Source: Caballeronia arvi (lineage in GTDB: Bacteria > Pseudomonadota > Gammaproteobacteria > Burkholderiales > Burkholderiaceae). From it: DNA of 64,000 bases. The DNA is taken from positions 62,001 to 126,000 of the forward strand of contig NZ_FCOM02000009.1 of NCBI RefSeq assembly GCF_001544695.2, read 5' to 3'. The notes under the pieces are model-generated. The model made no database searches and was not told the origin of the DNA. It saw only the letters and a list, made by a program, of their open reading frames with translations. Made by a program: the position numbers and the translations under genes. This document shows positions 1 to 10,496 of the stretch, in pieces (position 1 is the stretch's first letter; each line of letters begins with the position of its first letter).

Positions 1-88
1 CGGTCAGATATGACACGACGCGTTCAGTGCCGCCGTAGAACTTCGGAGGAACTGCTTCGTGCAACGGTGCAATTTGTGCGATTCGCAT
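1..88 (-). CDS. Glycosyltransferase family 4 (N-terminus only)
   Basis: The reverse strand opens with an ATG at 88 and reads MRIAQIAPLHEAVPPKFYGG, then TERVVSYLT, before leaving the window. This is the typical start of GT-B fold glycosyltransferases of family 4: a first beta strand followed by a glycine-rich donor-side loop containing the YGGTERVV motif. A good ribosome site, AAGGAGAG, lies about 8 bases upstream. Only 29 codons are visible, so sugar donor and acceptor cannot be judged. It is transcribed away from flhDC. In related genomes a glycosyltransferase often sits next to the flagellar master operon, but a role in flagellin or surface glycan modification is only an inference. Confidence 0.75.
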   Translation of the reverse strand, partial: MRIAQIAPLHEAVPPKFYGGTERVVSYLT

Positions 89-718
89 AACGTGACTCTC
101 CTTGTTGTTGGGCATCGTAGTCACGCTCCGGTCGAGCGCTCAACACATGCCATCGGGCGGGCCGCGTGTGGTAGTGACGCCGCCCGAGATCGGCCCGGAG
201 ATGCAGAAAACAGCACGACCGGGTTATCCCTTAATGCCCATTATCGGGATCGAGAGCGGCATTTCACGTCATTTTTCAATCGCTTATCGTTGTTACAGCG
301 CGAAACATGTGCTGTTACGAAGTCAGAAATTGCACCGATGAACCCGATGTAGACGAGTCTGAAGCGTGGAGCAGCCGCAGAGCACAGGTCAGCAAGTCGC
401 GATCCCGCCTCGACGAAGTCGCGCGAGCCCCGCAAATCGGAGGTTTGGCATTAAGTCAGACGAATATATGCCGATAATTAATAGCTCCCGCTCGGCAAAC
501 TCCGGCCGCTCTCGTGTAAGAAATTTTCCTACACGAATCTTCGCGAAAATCCGTCGCTGCGTCGGAAGCTTTGTCCGACAGGCGCGCCTCTGCGCATCGG
601 CGACAATCGAACCGAAACCAAACCACACGCGCGGGGCCGGATTCGCTTGTCCGTTGCGAATTCGCGCAAACGTTCCCCCGCCAGGCCTGACCAGCCACGT
701 ATCGATTCGGGGAAGAAG
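89..718. other. 630-bp divergent intergenic region, glycosyltransferase / flhDC
   Basis: I see no convincing gene here; short frames lack ribosome sites and family resemblance. It must hold the promoters of the divergent glycosyltransferase and of flhDC. An AT-rich patch around 460-485 contains GATAAT (473-478), which could be a -10 box for flhD, but no good -35 is paired with it. The pentamer GTTAC occurs twice near 290-320. The long untranslated leader before flhD is consistent with a heavily regulated master operon, as in enterobacteria. Confidence 0.4.
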
Positions 719-1042
719 ATGACGATCAGCAATACGAGTACGCTCGCGGAAATCCGCGAGGTGAACCTGTCGTACTTGCTCCTCGCACAGCGGCTCCTTC
801 AGGAAGACCGCGTTTCGGCGATGTACCGCCTCGGCCTTTCCGACCAGGTCGCCCAGGTGCTGACCGCGCTGACGCTCGCGCAGACGGTGAAAGTGGCGTC
901 GTCGAGCCATCTGCTGTGCCGCTTTCGTTTCGACGATCACGCGATCCTCGCTTCGCTCGCCGACAAGGACAAAAGCGCGTCGCTCGCGCACGCCCACGCG
1001 GCGATCCTGCTGGCCGACGGTCCCGTCGAGCAGATCGGCTAA
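719..1042 (+). CDS. flhD: Flagellar transcriptional regulator FlhD
   Basis: FlhD pairs with FlhC as the FlhD4C2 master activator of class II flagellar operons. The 107-residue product matches the family length, with the signature NLSYLLLAQRLLQED near residues 16-30 and HLLCRFRFDD near 64-73. Cys67 corresponds to the cysteine that cross-links the E. coli FlhD dimer. I chose the ATG at 719 because it follows a purine-rich GGGGAAGAAG ribosome site and gives the normal N-terminus; an in-frame start at 647 would add 24 atypical residues. flhC follows after 15 bases, so the two are an operon, with motAB and che genes downstream as probable targets. Confidence 0.95.
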   Translation: MTISNTSTLAEIREVNLSYLLLAQRLLQEDRVSAMYRLGLSDQVAQVLTALTLAQTVKVASSSHLLCRFRFDDHAILASLADKDKSASLAHAHAAILLADGPVEQIG

Positions 1043-1057
1043 AGGCGCGAACCGCCG

Positions 1058-1624
1058 ATGGCGACGAAAAGCGTGGTCGCGGAAGTCCGCGAAATCACTC
1101 TGGCGATCGAGCTGATCGAGCTCGGTGCGCGCCTGCAATTGCTCGAAGCGGAAACGAGCCTGTCGCGCGACCGTCTCATCAAGCTCTATAAGGAGCTGAA
1201 GGGCGCGTCGCCGCCCAAGGGCATGCTGCCGTTCTCGACCGACTGGTTCATGACTTGGCAGCCGAACATCCATTCGTCGCTGTTCCACGCGATCTACCGC
1301 TTCATGGCGGACAACGACAAGAACCAGCCGACGATCCGCTCGATCGTGAAAAGCTACCGCCTGTATCTCGAACACGCGGCGCTCTACGGCGACGAGCCGG
1401 TGCTTTCGCTCACGCGCGCATGGACGCTCGTGCGCTACTTCGAATCCGGCATGCTCCAGACGAACGCCTGCACGCGTTGCGGGGGGCGCTTCGTCGCGCA
1501 TGCGTACGATCTGCGCGCCGGCTACGTCTGCGGGCTGTGCCAGCCGCCGTCGCGTGCGGGCAAGACGCGCAAGGCCGCGTCGACACAAAGCGCCGCCGAG
1601 CCCGCGCCGCGCATCGCGGCCTGA
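1058..1624 (+). CDS. flhC: Flagellar transcriptional regulator FlhC
   Basis: FlhC is the DNA-binding, zinc-containing partner of FlhD. The 188-residue product has the family's four zinc cysteines in two pairs, Cys138/Cys141 (ACTRCGG) and Cys158/Cys161 (VCGLC), with spacing matching E. coli FlhC. The central block around residues 57-115, including TDWFMTWQPN, is also typical. The last 25 residues are Ala/Arg/Lys-rich and probably disordered. It starts 15 bases after flhD and is surely co-transcribed. A 96-bp gap without an obvious terminator separates it from motA. Confidence 0.95.
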   Translation: MATKSVVAEVREITLAIELIELGARLQLLEAETSLSRDRLIKLYKELKGASPPKGMLPFSTDWFMTWQPNIHSSLFHAIYRFMADNDKNQPTIRSIVKSYRLYLEHAALYGDEPVLSLTRAWTLVRYFESGMLQTNACTRCGGRFVAHAYDLRAGYVCGLCQPPSRAGKTRKAASTQSAAEPAPRIAA

Positions 1625-1720
1625 CACGGCGCGGCTTCATCTCATCCTCAAAGTTTTCGGGTCGAGTGCCGTAAACCACTTAACGGCGGTCTTACCGCAC
1701 CCAAACGTGAGGACTCGACT

Positions 1721-2581
1721 GTGCTGATTTTCATTGGATCGCTCGTGACATTGCTGTCCGTCTTCGGCGGTTACGCGCTCGAAGGCGGCCACCTTGGCGC
1801 GCTCATGCAGCCGGTGGAAATCCTGATGATCGCGGGCGCGGGCATCGGCGCGTTCATCCTCGGCAATAACGTCAAGACGATCAAGGCGACCATCCAGGTG
1901 CTCCCGACGCTCTTCAAGGGCGCGAAGTACGACAAGAGCATGTACATGGAGCTGATGGGCCTGCTCTACGTGCTGCTCGCGAAGGCGCGCAAGGAAGGCA
2001 CGCTCGCGCTCGAAGCGGATATCGAAGATCCGTCGAAGAGCCCGGTCTTCAGCCAGTACCCGAAGATCCTCGCGGATCATCACATCGTCGAATTCCTGAC
2101 GGATTACCTGCGCCTCATGGTGAGCGGCAACATGAATGCGTTCGAGATCGAAAGCCTCATGGACGAGGAAATCGAAACGCATCACGTCGAGGGCGAAGCG
2201 CCCGCGCATGCGCTCACCAAGGTCGGCGACGCGATGCCTGCGTTCGGCATCGTCGCGGCCGTGATGGGCGTCGTGCACACGATGGCGTCCGCCGATCAGC
2301 CGCCCGCGATTCTCGGCGAGATGATCGCGCAGGCGCTCGTCGGCACCTTCCTCGGCATTCTTCTTTCCTACGGTTTCATCGGGCCGCTCGCGAACGTCGC
2401 GGAACAGCGCGTCGCGGAGCAGACCAAGATGTTCCAGTGCATCAAGGTGACGATCCTCGCGAGCCTGAACGGCTACGCGCCCGCGATCTCGGTGGAGTTC
2501 GGCCGCAAGGTGCTGTTCTCGACGGAACGTCCGTCGTTCTCCGAACTGGAAGAACACGTGCGCCGGGTCAAGTCCAAGTGA
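1721..2581 (+). CDS. motA: Flagellar motor stator protein MotA
   Basis: MotA forms the proton-driven stator with MotB in the inner membrane and converts proton flow into torque on FliG. The 286-residue product matches family length. Recognisable blocks are GGHLGALMQP near residue 22, AGAGIGAFILGNN, MDEEIETH in the cytoplasmic loop and PAFGIVAAVMGVVH in the pore-side helix. Translation starts at GTG (1721) behind a GAGGA site; starting there gives the MLIF N-terminus seen in other MotA proteins. motB follows after 25 bases. The proton-type signature fits a MotAB rather than a sodium-driven PomAB stator. Confidence 0.95.
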   Translation: MLIFIGSLVTLLSVFGGYALEGGHLGALMQPVEILMIAGAGIGAFILGNNVKTIKATIQVLPTLFKGAKYDKSMYMELMGLLYVLLAKARKEGTLALEADIEDPSKSPVFSQYPKILADHHIVEFLTDYLRLMVSGNMNAFEIESLMDEEIETHHVEGEAPAHALTKVGDAMPAFGIVAAVMGVVHTMASADQPPAILGEMIAQALVGTFLGILLSYGFIGPLANVAEQRVAEQTKMFQCIKVTILASLNGYAPAISVEFGRKVLFSTERPSFSELEEHVRRVKSK

Positions 2582-2606
2582 CTTCCCGACTGAACGAGAC
2601 ACAGCG

Positions 2607-3605
2607 ATGAGCAACGACAGCGAACGTCCCATCTTCATCAAGCGCGTGGTCGCCGGCAAGAAAGGGCATCACGGCGGCGCGTGGAAGCTCGCCTACGCGG
2701 ACTTCATGACCGCGATGATGGCGTTCTTCCTGCTGATGTGGCTGCTCTCGTCGACGTCGCCAGTGCAGCGGCGCGGCATCGCGGAGTATTTCCAGATGCC
2801 GCTCAAGGCCGCGATGGTCGGCGGCAAGACCGTCGGCATGGACAACAGCATTCTCACCGGCGGCGGCCGCGACATTTCCAGCAACGAGCCGGGCGCGGCG
2901 CGCAAGACCTTCGGCAGCACGCAGCTCGCGCAGCGCGCGTCGTCGGATGCCGACGAAGAACTGCTCAAGGCCGCGCAAGGCGAGCTCGAACGGCGCGAGC
3001 AAGTGCGCCTGCACGACCTCCAGGTGAAGCTGATGGCCGCGATCGAGGCCAATCCGACCCTGCGCCAGTTCAAGCAGCAGATCCGCATCGAATCGACGCA
3101 GCAGGGCTTGCGCATCGAGATCGTCGATACGCAGAAGCGCCCGATGTTCGCGCTTTCCAGCGACAGCGTGCAGCCGTACATGCGCGACATCCTGCGCGAG
3201 ATCGGCAAGAGCCTGAACGACGTGCCGAACCGCATCGTCGTGCAGGGGCACACCGACGCCGTGAAGTACGCGGGCGGCGAAAAGGGCTACAGCAACTGGG
3301 AATTGTCGGCGGACCGCGCGAACGCATCGCGGCGCGAGCTCGTCTCGGGCGGCATGGACGAAGCGAAGGTGCTGCGCGTGCTCGGTCTCGCGTCGACGCA
3401 AAACCTCAACAAGCAGGACCCGATGGACCCGGAGAACCGGCGCATCAGCGTCATCGTGCTCAACCGCAGATCCGAAATTTCGATGATGCGCGACGACGGC
3501 TCGCCCGGCGCCACGCTCGACAACGGCACGGAAGAAAACGGCGCGCCATCGACGGCGCTCGGCCAGCTCATCCCGGGCATCGCGGCAAAGCCCGCGGCGC
3601 ACTGA
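2607..3605 (+). CDS. motB: Flagellar motor protein MotB
   Basis: MotB anchors the stator to peptidoglycan and carries the proton-binding aspartate. In this 332-residue protein Asp32 (KLAYADFMTAMMAFF) is at exactly the position of E. coli Asp32, inside the single membrane helix (about 28-50). The C-terminal OmpA-like peptidoglycan-binding domain spans roughly residues 185-290, with VVQGHTDAV and NWELSADRAN. The last 35 residues are low complexity. It follows motA closely and precedes the che genes, so it belongs to the same mot-che operon. Confidence 0.95.
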   Translation: MSNDSERPIFIKRVVAGKKGHHGGAWKLAYADFMTAMMAFFLLMWLLSSTSPVQRRGIAEYFQMPLKAAMVGGKTVGMDNSILTGGGRDISSNEPGAARKTFGSTQLAQRASSDADEELLKAAQGELERREQVRLHDLQVKLMAAIEANPTLRQFKQQIRIESTQQGLRIEIVDTQKRPMFALSSDSVQPYMRDILREIGKSLNDVPNRIVVQGHTDAVKYAGGEKGYSNWELSADRANASRRELVSGGMDEAKVLRVLGLASTQNLNKQDPMDPENRRISVIVLNRRSEISMMRDDGSPGATLDNGTEENGAPSTALGQLIPGIAAKPAAH

Positions 3606-3670
3606 GCAAATTCCCTGAAAAACGCTCAAGACTCGACACGTTTCGACCGTCATCACGGCAAGAGACAAAC

Positions 3671-4048
3671 ATGATCAAACACATTCTGGCAATCGACGAT
3701 TCGGCCGCCATGCGGCAAATCCTCTCGGCGACGCTGGCGACGGCGGGTTACGAAGTGACCGTCGCGTCCGACGGCGACGAAGGCCTGGAGTGGGCGCTCG
3801 CGGAGCGCTTCGATCTGGTTCTGACCGATCAGCACATGCCGGGCAGAAGCGGGCTCGATCTGATCGTGGCGCTGCGCGCGAATCACGCGTACAAGGCGAC
3901 GCCGATCCTGGTCCTCACGACCGAAGGCGGCGAACCCTTTAAGGACGCGGCGCGCTCGGCGGGCGCAACGGGCTGGATCGAGAAGCCGCTCGACCCGGAC
4001 CTGTTGACGGAGCTGGTCGCCGCGCTCTCCGAAGACACGCAGCACTGA
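3671..4048 (+). CDS. CheY-like single-domain response regulator (first copy)
   Basis: A 125-residue stand-alone receiver domain with acidic pocket Asp9/Asp10, phosphoacceptor Asp53 (LTDQHMPG), Thr83 and Lys105. It sits between motB and cheA. It is clearly different from the second CheY at 11643, which is the close match to E. coli CheY. Many betaproteobacterial che operons carry such an upstream receiver. It may act as a phosphate sink for CheA, as a second output regulator, or as a CheY for another target; the sequence does not decide. The ribosome site (AAGAGA) is modest. No output domain is present. Confidence 0.85.
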   Translation: MIKHILAIDDSAAMRQILSATLATAGYEVTVASDGDEGLEWALAERFDLVLTDQHMPGRSGLDLIVALRANHAYKATPILVLTTEGGEPFKDAARSAGATGWIEKPLDPDLLTELVAALSEDTQH

Positions 4049-4099
4049 ACTGAAGTCAAAAGACAACTAGCGCACGCACGCGCCGATGGTGACTCAAGC

Positions 4100-6364
4100 A
4101 TGACACTCGACATTACCCAGTTCTATCAAACCTTCTTCGACGAAGCCGATGAACTGCTCGCGCAGATGGAGCAACTGCTGCTCGTTCTGGATATCGCGAA
4201 TCCCGATCCCGAAGACCTCGCGGCCATCTTCCGCGCGGCGCACTCGATCAAGGGCGGCGCGGCGACGTTCGGCTTCACCGCGCTCACCGAAACCACGCAC
4301 ATCCTCGAATCGCTGCTGGACCGCGCGCGCAACAACGAGCTCGTCCTGCGCCGCGACATGATCGACACCTTCCTCGCGACGAAGGACGTGCTCTCGGATC
4401 AGCTCGCCGCGTATCGCGCGAGCGCCGAGCCGGATGCGGCCGCGGCCGCCGCGATCTGCGCGAAGCTCGAGCGTTTGAAGAACGAGAACGCCGCGGGCAC
4501 GGGCCAGGTCGAGCCGCCTTTGCTGCCGGGCACGCAGCACGATGCGAAGAGCGCGAACGTCGCGCCCGCCTACGAAGGCCCGAACGCGCCGCCCGCGCAC
4601 GTGCTCTCGCAGGCGATGGACGTCATCGAGGACGACGGCAACTGGGACGGCGCCTTCGAACTCGCCGATGCAACGAATGCAGGAACCGCTACCGCCGCGA
4701 CGCCGGGGCACACCGGCGCGCCGGTGGCGGAAGTTGGACCCCACCTGAAAATTACGCTACGGGGGGTGGGCGAGAAGGACCTGGCGACTCTGACCGAGGA
4801 GCTGGGCAATCTGGGAAGCATCGTCGGAGAGAAGAAGACGGACGCCGAGTACGTGGTTTGGCTCGACTCGGACGTCCCGGCCGACGATATCGTCGCCGTG
4901 TGCTGTTTCGTGATCGATGAAAAGCAGATCACGATCGGCCATGGCGATGCATCGGCGCCAGCCATCGAAGCGCAGCCGGCAGCATTGGCCGCGCCTGCGA
5001 TGCAACCCACGCTACACGAGGAACCGAAGCAATCGCAGGCGGCGGCGCCTGCATCCGCGATCGGAAATGAAGTAAAAGAAGAAACGGCAGCGGCGGCGGT
5101 GCAAACTGCCGCCCAGCCGTCCAAAACCGCAAGCAGCGACGCGGACAAGAAAGCGCGCCCGCAAGCGGCCGCATCGGCGGAAGGCAGCTCGATTCGCGTC
5201 GGCGTCGAGAAGGTCGATCAGCTCATCAATCTCGTGGGCGAACTCGTCATCACGCAGGCGATGCTCGCGGAAACCACGAGCACCTTCGATCCCGCGCTGC
5301 ACGACCGCTTGTTCAACGGCATGGCGCAGCTCGAGCGCAACGCGCGCGACCTGCAAGAGGCCGTCATGTCCATCCGCATGATGCCGATGGATTACGTTTT
5401 CAGCCGCTTCCCGCGCCTCGTGCGCGACATCGCCGGCAAGCTCGGCAAGGAAGTGGAACTCGTCACGTTCGGTCAGGCGACCGAGCTCGACAAGAGCCTG
5501 ATCGAACGCATCATCGATCCGCTCACGCACCTCGTGCGCAACTCGCTCGATCACGGCATCGAAACCGTGGAAGCACGCCGCGCGGCGGGCAAGCCGTCGA
5601 CCGGACAGCTCGTGCTGTCGGCGGCGCATCACGGCGGCAATATCGTGATCGAAGTGAGCGACGACGGCGCCGGACTGCGCCGCGACAAGATTCTCGCGAA
5701 GGCGCAGAAGCAGGGCATGCAGGTCAGCGAATCGATGAGCGACGAAGAAGTCTGGCAGCTCATCTTCATGCCGGGCTTCTCGACCGCCGAGCAAGTTACG
5801 GATATTTCCGGACGCGGCGTCGGCATGGATGTGGTCAAGCGCAACATCCAGTCGATGGGCGGTCACGTCGAAATCATGTCGCGTCAAGGCGCGGGCACGA
5901 CGACGAAGATCGTGCTGCCGCTCACGCTCGCGATTCTCGACGGCATGTCCGTGAAGGTCGGCAACGAGATCTTCATTCTGCCGCTCAACTTCGTGATGGA
6001 GTCGCTGCAGCCCGTGGCCGAAGACATCTACACGGTCGCAAATGGCGAGCGCGTCGTGCGCGTGCGCGGCGAATATCTGCCGCTGGTCGCGCTGCATCGC
6101 GTGTTCGACGTCGAAGGCGCGCGCACCGAGCCGACGCAAGGCATCGTCACGATCATGCAGACGGAAGGCCGCCGCTTCGCGATGCTGATCGACGAGCTCG
6201 TCGGACAGCAACAGGTCGTCGTGAAGAACCTCGAAACGAATTACCGCAAGGTGCACGGCATTTCCGCCGCGACCATCCTGGGCGACGGCAGCGTCGCGCT
6301 GATCGTCGACGTGGCCGCGCTCAATCGCGACTCGCGCGCACAGCACGGCGCGCACACCCACTAA
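4100..6364 (+). CDS. cheA: Chemotaxis histidine kinase CheA
   Basis: CheA couples receptor state to phosphorylation of CheY and CheB. The 754-residue protein has all expected domains: P1 phosphotransfer with His48 ([14 protein letters not shown]), a CheY/CheB-binding P2-like segment about 215-280, P3 dimerisation from about 360 ([14 protein letters not shown]), the P4 ATPase with N box [10 protein letters not shown] near 477 and G box GRGVGMDVV near 571, and a CheW-like P5 from about 610. The P1-P2 and P2-P3 linkers are long and rich in Ala, Glu and Lys. It is followed by cheW after 17 bases. Confidence 0.95.
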   Translation: MTLDITQFYQTFFDEADELLAQMEQLLLVLDIANPDPEDLAAIFRAAHSIKGGAATFGFTALTETTHILESLLDRARNNELVLRRDMIDTFLATKDVLSDQLAAYRASAEPDAAAAAAICAKLERLKNENAAGTGQVEPPLLPGTQHDAKSANVAPAYEGPNAPPAHVLSQAMDVIEDDGNWDGAFELADATNAGTATAATPGHTGAPVAEVGPHLKITLRGVGEKDLATLTEELGNLGSIVGEKKTDAEYVVWLDSDVPADDIVAVCCFVIDEKQITIGHGDASAPAIEAQPAALAAPAMQPTLHEEPKQSQAAAPASAIGNEVKEETAAAAVQTAAQPSKTASSDADKKARPQAAASAEGSSIRVGVEKVDQLINLVGELVITQAMLAETTSTFDPALHDRLFNGMAQLERNARDLQEAVMSIRMMPMDYVFSRFPRLVRDIAGKLGKEVELVTFGQATELDKSLIERIIDPLTHLVRNSLDHGIETVEARRAAGKPSTGQLVLSAAHHGGNIVIEVSDDGAGLRRDKILAKAQKQGMQVSESMSDEEVWQLIFMPGFSTAEQVTDISGRGVGMDVVKRNIQSMGGHVEIMSRQGAGTTTKIVLPLTLAILDGMSVKVGNEIFILPLNFVMESLQPVAEDIYTVANGERVVRVRGEYLPLVALHRVFDVEGARTEPTQGIVTIMQTEGRRFAMLIDELVGQQQVVVKNLETNYRKVHGISAATILGDGSVALIVDVAALNRDSRAQHGAHTH

Positions 6365-6381
6365 TACCGAAGGAGTCTTTC

Positions 6382-6900
6382 ATGGCAGACGTTCAATCGA
6401 TTCTTACCGCTGCGCCTTCGCGACGTGACGCACAACATGCCGAAGCCGCGGGACAGGAGTTTCTCGTGTTCACGCTCGGCGCCGAGGAATACGGCATCGA
6501 CATCCTGAAAGTGCAAGAGATTCGCGGCTACGACAACGTTACACGCATCGCGAATGCGCCCGGGTTCATCAAGGGCGTGATCAATCTGCGCGGCATCATC
6601 GTGCCGATCGTCGATATGCGCATCAAGTTCAATCTCGGCCGCGTCGAATACGACAACCAGACGGTCGTGATCATCCTGAACGTCGCGCATCGCGTGGTCG
6701 GCATGGTCGTGGACGGCGTCTCCGACGTGCTCACGCTCACGCAGGAGCAAGTGATGCCCGCGCCGGAATTCGGCGGCACGCTCGCGACGGAATATCTGAC
6801 GGGCCTCGGCACCGTGGACGGCCGCATGCTCATTCTGATGGACATCGAGAAGCTCATGACGAGCCGCGAGATGGAATTGATCGACACCGTCGCCGCATAA
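6382..6900 (+). CDS. cheW: Chemotaxis coupling protein CheW
   Basis: CheW bridges receptors and CheA in the membrane-associated signalling array. The 172-residue product has a CheW domain from about residue 25 ([19 protein letters not shown]), the [13 protein letters not shown] strand, and [11 protein letters not shown]. It begins behind a strong AAGGAG ribosome site and sits between cheA and the receptor gene, the standard order for this operon. Length and motifs are ordinary; nothing unusual was seen. Confidence 0.95.
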   Translation: MADVQSILTAAPSRRDAQHAEAAGQEFLVFTLGAEEYGIDILKVQEIRGYDNVTRIANAPGFIKGVINLRGIIVPIVDMRIKFNLGRVEYDNQTVVIILNVAHRVVGMVVDGVSDVLTLTQEQVMPAPEFGGTLATEYLTGLGTVDGRMLILMDIEKLMTSREMELIDTVAA

Positions 6901-6926
6901 ACGCAATCAGGAAAGCAGGAAAAGCC

Positions 6927-8753
6927 ATGCTGAAGAAGTTGTCGATCCGCACGACGCTCACGCTCGTCGGCCTGTTGTTCACCGGCTTCGCGGCGCTGAT
7001 CGGCGTGCTCGCGCTCGTCGGGCTGAACGCCGCCAGTGCGTCGCTCACCGCGCTCGCGCAGGAAGACATGGTCGCGATGCGCGCGCTCTCGGAAACGTCG
7101 TCGTATCTGCTGCGCTCGCGCATCACGCTGGACAAGGTGCGCTCGCTCGCCGAAGCGGGCAACGTCGAAGAAGCGAAGAAGTCGATCGATCGCGGCCAGT
7201 ATCTGCTCGACAAGAGCAACGAGAACTGGAAGCTCTACCTCGATACGAACAAGCCGACGCTGCCCAAGGAAACGCTCGACGCGCTCGTCACGCACCGCGA
7301 GACGCTCGTGAAGACCGGCGTGGAGCCGGAGTTCGCGGCAATTCGCGCGAACGACATGGCCGCGTATCATGCGATCGCCGACACGAAGATCAGCCCGATG
7401 TTCGTGAATTTCGATCAGGCCGTGACGGCCGCCGTCGCCGCGCATCAGGCGCATGCCGAAGGCTCGCGTGCGAGCACGGCGTCGCATATCGCGTCGCTCA
7501 ACATGACGATCGGCGCGGTGCTCGCGCTCGCGGTGCTGATGCTGATCGGCTCGCGCCTGGCGCTTTCGAGCCTGATCGTGAAGCCGATCAACGAAGCCGT
7601 CGATCACTTCGACCGCATCTCGCGCGGCGATCTCTCGCAGTCCGCGCAAACGGACAGCAAGAACGAAATCGGGCAGCTCTTCGCGGGCATCGAGCGCATG
7701 CGCGGCAATCTGACCGCGATGGTCGGCGCGGTGCGCCGCGGCTCGGAATCCATCGATGTCGGCGCGCATGAGATCGCGAGCGGCAACACGGATCTGTCGC
7801 AGCGCACGGAAGAGCAGGCGGCGTCGCTGCAGGAGACGGCGTCGAGCATGGAAGAGCTCACGAGCACGGTGAAGCAGAACGCCGACAACGCGCGCCAGGC
7901 GAGCCAGCTCGCGGTGAACGCGTCGGATATCGCGTCGCGCGGCGGTGAAGTCGTCGAGCAGGTTGTCGAGACGATGCACGCGATCGCGTCGAGTTCGAAC
8001 AAGGTCGTCGACATCATCGGCGTGATCGAAGGCATCGCGTTCCAGACCAACATTCTCGCGCTTAACGCGGCTGTGGAAGCGGCGCGCGCGGGCGAGGAAG
8101 GACGCGGTTTCGCGGTCGTGGCGGGCGAGGTGCGCTCGCTCGCGCAACGCAGCGCGGCGGCGGCGAAGGAAATCAAGACGCTGATCGGCGATTCGGCCGC
8201 GAAGGTCGACAGCGGCACCGAACTCGTCGCGCGCGCCGGTCAGACGATGGGCGAGATCGTGCAGGCCGTGCGCCGCGTGACCGACATCATGGGCGAAATC
8301 AGCGCGGCGTCGGAAGAGCAGTCCGACGGCATCGAGCAGGTAAACCGCGCCGTCACGCAGATGGACAGCGTCACGCAGCAGAACGCAGCGCTCGTCGAAG
8401 AGGCGGCTGCGGCTGCGGCATCGCTGGAAGAGCAGACGCGTCAACTGAAGGATGTGGTCGCGCAATGGCGTATCGACAGCGCTGCGCCGGTGCGTGCTTC
8501 GAGCGCGACGACGGCGGCCGCCCGTCTTTCGCCGGCTGCGCGCGTCGAGCCTTCGTCGCCTGTCGTTGCGCCGAAAGCGGAAAAACACGCGAAGGCCATC
8601 GAGAACGCGAAAGTTGCGCCGGAAGCGGCCGTTATCAAAGAGAAGGAAGTGGTCAAGCACGTCAGCGCCGCGAAGCCCGCGCCGCGAGTCGTGAAGCCCG
8701 CACCGCGCGCCAAGGCGACGACCGCCGACGACGGCGACTGGGAAACTTTCTGA
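6927..8753 (+). CDS. Methyl-accepting chemotaxis protein with C-terminal tether
   Basis: A 608-residue transmembrane receptor. TM1 is near residues 8-32, followed by a helical periplasmic ligand domain (about 33-190, four-helix-bundle type), TM2 near 192-214, a HAMP domain and a long cytoplasmic coiled coil. The hairpin tip carries the conserved block around residue 370-415 ([32 protein letters not shown]). After a variable Ala/Lys/Pro-rich linker the protein ends in DWETF, almost identical to the NWETF of E. coli Tsr that recruits CheR and CheB. The ligand is unknown. It is the only receptor in the window and lies inside the che operon, so it is likely an abundant, high-level receptor. Confidence 0.92.
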   Translation: MLKKLSIRTTLTLVGLLFTGFAALIGVLALVGLNAASASLTALAQEDMVAMRALSETSSYLLRSRITLDKVRSLAEAGNVEEAKKSIDRGQYLLDKSNENWKLYLDTNKPTLPKETLDALVTHRETLVKTGVEPEFAAIRANDMAAYHAIADTKISPMFVNFDQAVTAAVAAHQAHAEGSRASTASHIASLNMTIGAVLALAVLMLIGSRLALSSLIVKPINEAVDHFDRISRGDLSQSAQTDSKNEIGQLFAGIERMRGNLTAMVGAVRRGSESIDVGAHEIASGNTDLSQRTEEQAASLQETASSMEELTSTVKQNADNARQASQLAVNASDIASRGGEVVEQVVETMHAIASSSNKVVDIIGVIEGIAFQTNILALNAAVEAARAGEEGRGFAVVAGEVRSLAQRSAAAAKEIKTLIGDSAAKVDSGTELVARAGQTMGEIVQAVRRVTDIMGEISAASEEQSDGIEQVNRAVTQMDSVTQQNAALVEEAAAAAASLEEQTRQLKDVVAQWRIDSAAPVRASSATTAAARLSPAARVEPSSPVVAPKAEKHAKAIENAKVAPEAAVIKEKEVVKHVSAAKPAPRVVKPAPRAKATTADDGDWETF

Positions 8754-8850
8754 CACTGTCTGACACGAGAGGGCCATGCGAAGCCGCATGGTCATCCAAT
8801 CAATCGCGAGGCGCGCGCGCGACGAACACGCCAAGGAAGCACGGAACATC

Positions 8851-9774
8851 ATGACGGCAACGCGCAACGTGCGCATCGAACTGGCCGGCGGCGTACGCGG
8901 TCCGGAAGTCGAGCGCGATTTCGAATTCACGGCGGCGGATTTCGCCCGCATTCGCGAGCTGATTCATCGGCGCGCGGGCATTTCGCTGTCGGACCATAAA
9001 CGCGACATGGCGTATAGCCGCCTCGCGCGACGTCTGCGCGCCTGCGGCATCGATACGTTCAAGCAGTATCTCGACCGCCTCGAAACCAACGAGGACAACG
9101 CCGAATGGGAAGCGTTCGTCAACGCGCTGACCACGAATCTCACGGCGTTCTTCCGCGAGTCGCATCACTTTCCGATTCTCGCGGACTTCGTGAAGCGCCG
9201 GCAGCAGCCGTTCTCGGTGTGGTGCTCGGCGGCGTCCACCGGCGAAGAGCCGTATTCCATCGCGATGACGCTCGTCGAAGCGCTCGGCGATCACGCCGCG
9301 CGTCAGTGCACGGTGTTCGCGAGCGACATCGACAGCCAGGTGCTCGCGAAGGCCGAAGCGGGCGTGTATTCGCTCGATCAGGTGAAGGCGCTGCCGGTCG
9401 AACGCCTGAAGCGCTTCTTCCTGAAGGGCACGGGCTCGCACGCGGGCCTCGTGAAAGTGCGCCCCGAACTGCGCGCGATGGTGAACTTCGGCCGCGTGAA
9501 CCTGACCGATGCGCGCTACGACGTGAAAGGCCCGTTCGACGTGATCTTCTGCCGCAACGTGATGATCTACTTCGACAAGCCGACGCAAGGACAGGTGCTC
9601 TCGCGTTTCGAGCCGCTGATGAAGCCGGGCGCGCTCCTGTTCGCTGGGCACTCGGAGAATTTCACGTATGTGTCGCAGGCGTTCCGGCTGCGCGGCCAGA
9701 CGGTCTACGAACTCACGCGCGACATGAAAGTCGCGAGCGGCGGCAAACGCGTGCTCGCCGGAGAACCGGCATGA
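8851..9774 (+). CDS. cheR: Chemotaxis protein methyltransferase CheR
   Basis: CheR transfers methyl groups from S-adenosylmethionine to receptor glutamates. The product has the all-alpha N-terminal domain ([20 protein letters not shown]) and the Rossmann-type methyltransferase domain with [16 protein letters not shown] (SAM site) and [15 protein letters not shown] prefer the ATG at 8851 (307 residues), preceded by AAGGAAG, giving an N-terminus like other CheR proteins; an ATG at 8776 would add 25 residues and has its GAGAGGG site only 3 bases away. The 3' end overlaps cheD by 4 bases (ATGA), so the two are translationally coupled. Confidence 0.93.
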   Translation: MTATRNVRIELAGGVRGPEVERDFEFTAADFARIRELIHRRAGISLSDHKRDMAYSRLARRLRACGIDTFKQYLDRLETNEDNAEWEAFVNALTTNLTAFFRESHHFPILADFVKRRQQPFSVWCSAASTGEEPYSIAMTLVEALGDHAARQCTVFASDIDSQVLAKAEAGVYSLDQVKALPVERLKRFFLKGTGSHAGLVKVRPELRAMVNFGRVNLTDARYDVKGPFDVIFCRNVMIYFDKPTQGQVLSRFEPLMKPGALLFAGHSENFTYVSQAFRLRGQTVYELTRDMKVASGGKRVLAGEPA

Positions 9775-10496
9775 GCGCGCTGCCGATGGCGTCGAACCTG
9801 TATTTCGACAATCACTTCAAGAAGCAGGGCGTGAAGCTCTTGCCGAACGAGTTCTACATGACGAGCGAAGACATGGTGCTCGTCACCGTGCTCGGCTCGT
9901 GCGTGGCGGCGTGCATCCACGATCGCACGGCGGGCATCGGCGGAATGAATCACTTCATGCTGCCCGACGACGGCTCCGACGCGTCGCTCGCCGCTTCCGA
10001 TTCGATGCGCTACGGCGCATACGCGATGGAAGTGCTCATCAACGAACTCATCAAGCGGGGCGGGCGGCGTGAGCGTTTCGAAGCGAAGGTGTTCGGCGGC
10101 GGCGCGGTGCTCGCGGGCATGACGACCATCAACATCGGCGATCGCAACTCGGAGTTCGTGCGGCGCTATCTCGCGCTGGAAAAGATTCGCATCGTCGCCG
10201 AGGACTTGCAGGGCGCGCATCCGCGCAAGGTCGCGTTCATGCCGCGCTCCGGACAGGTGATGGTCAAGAAGCTCAAGACCGCGCATGACCCGATCGTCGT
10301 CGAGCGCGAGCAGGCGCTCGTGCAGCGCACGCCGGAAGAACGCGCGGAGCGGCTCGCGAAGGCGCGTGCGCGCGTCGAACTGTTTCAGTCGAATGCCAAA
10401 CCGCGTGCCGAGTTGTTTTCGACGAACGCATCGGCGGCAAAGCGCCCGCGCGTCGAGTTGTTCACGTCGCGTCTGAAGACGGCGGAGGAAGCATGA
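9771..10496 (+). CDS. cheD: Chemoreceptor glutamine deamidase CheD with repeat tail
   Basis: CheD deamidates receptor glutamines. The catalytic core is intact: Cys44 in [12 protein letters not shown] and His61 in GGMNHFMLP, the family's Cys/His pair, plus [10 protein letters not shown] near residue 108. The 241-residue protein is much longer than minimal CheD proteins (about 160). The extra roughly 65 residues are Arg/Glu-rich and contain three copies of R-(V/A)-E-L-F at 201-205, 212-216 and 227-231. The start ATG overlaps the cheR stop and the end overlaps cheB by 4 bases, so cheR, cheD and cheB are coupled. The tail is described further as a finding. Confidence 0.93.
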   Translation: MSALPMASNLYFDNHFKKQGVKLLPNEFYMTSEDMVLVTVLGSCVAACIHDRTAGIGGMNHFMLPDDGSDASLAASDSMRYGAYAMEVLINELIKRGGRRERFEAKVFGGGAVLAGMTTINIGDRNSEFVRRYLALEKIRIVAEDLQGAHPRKVAFMPRSGQVMVKKLKTAHDPIVVEREQALVQRTPEERAERLAKARARVELFQSNAKPRAELFSTNASAAKRPRVELFTSRLKTAEEA

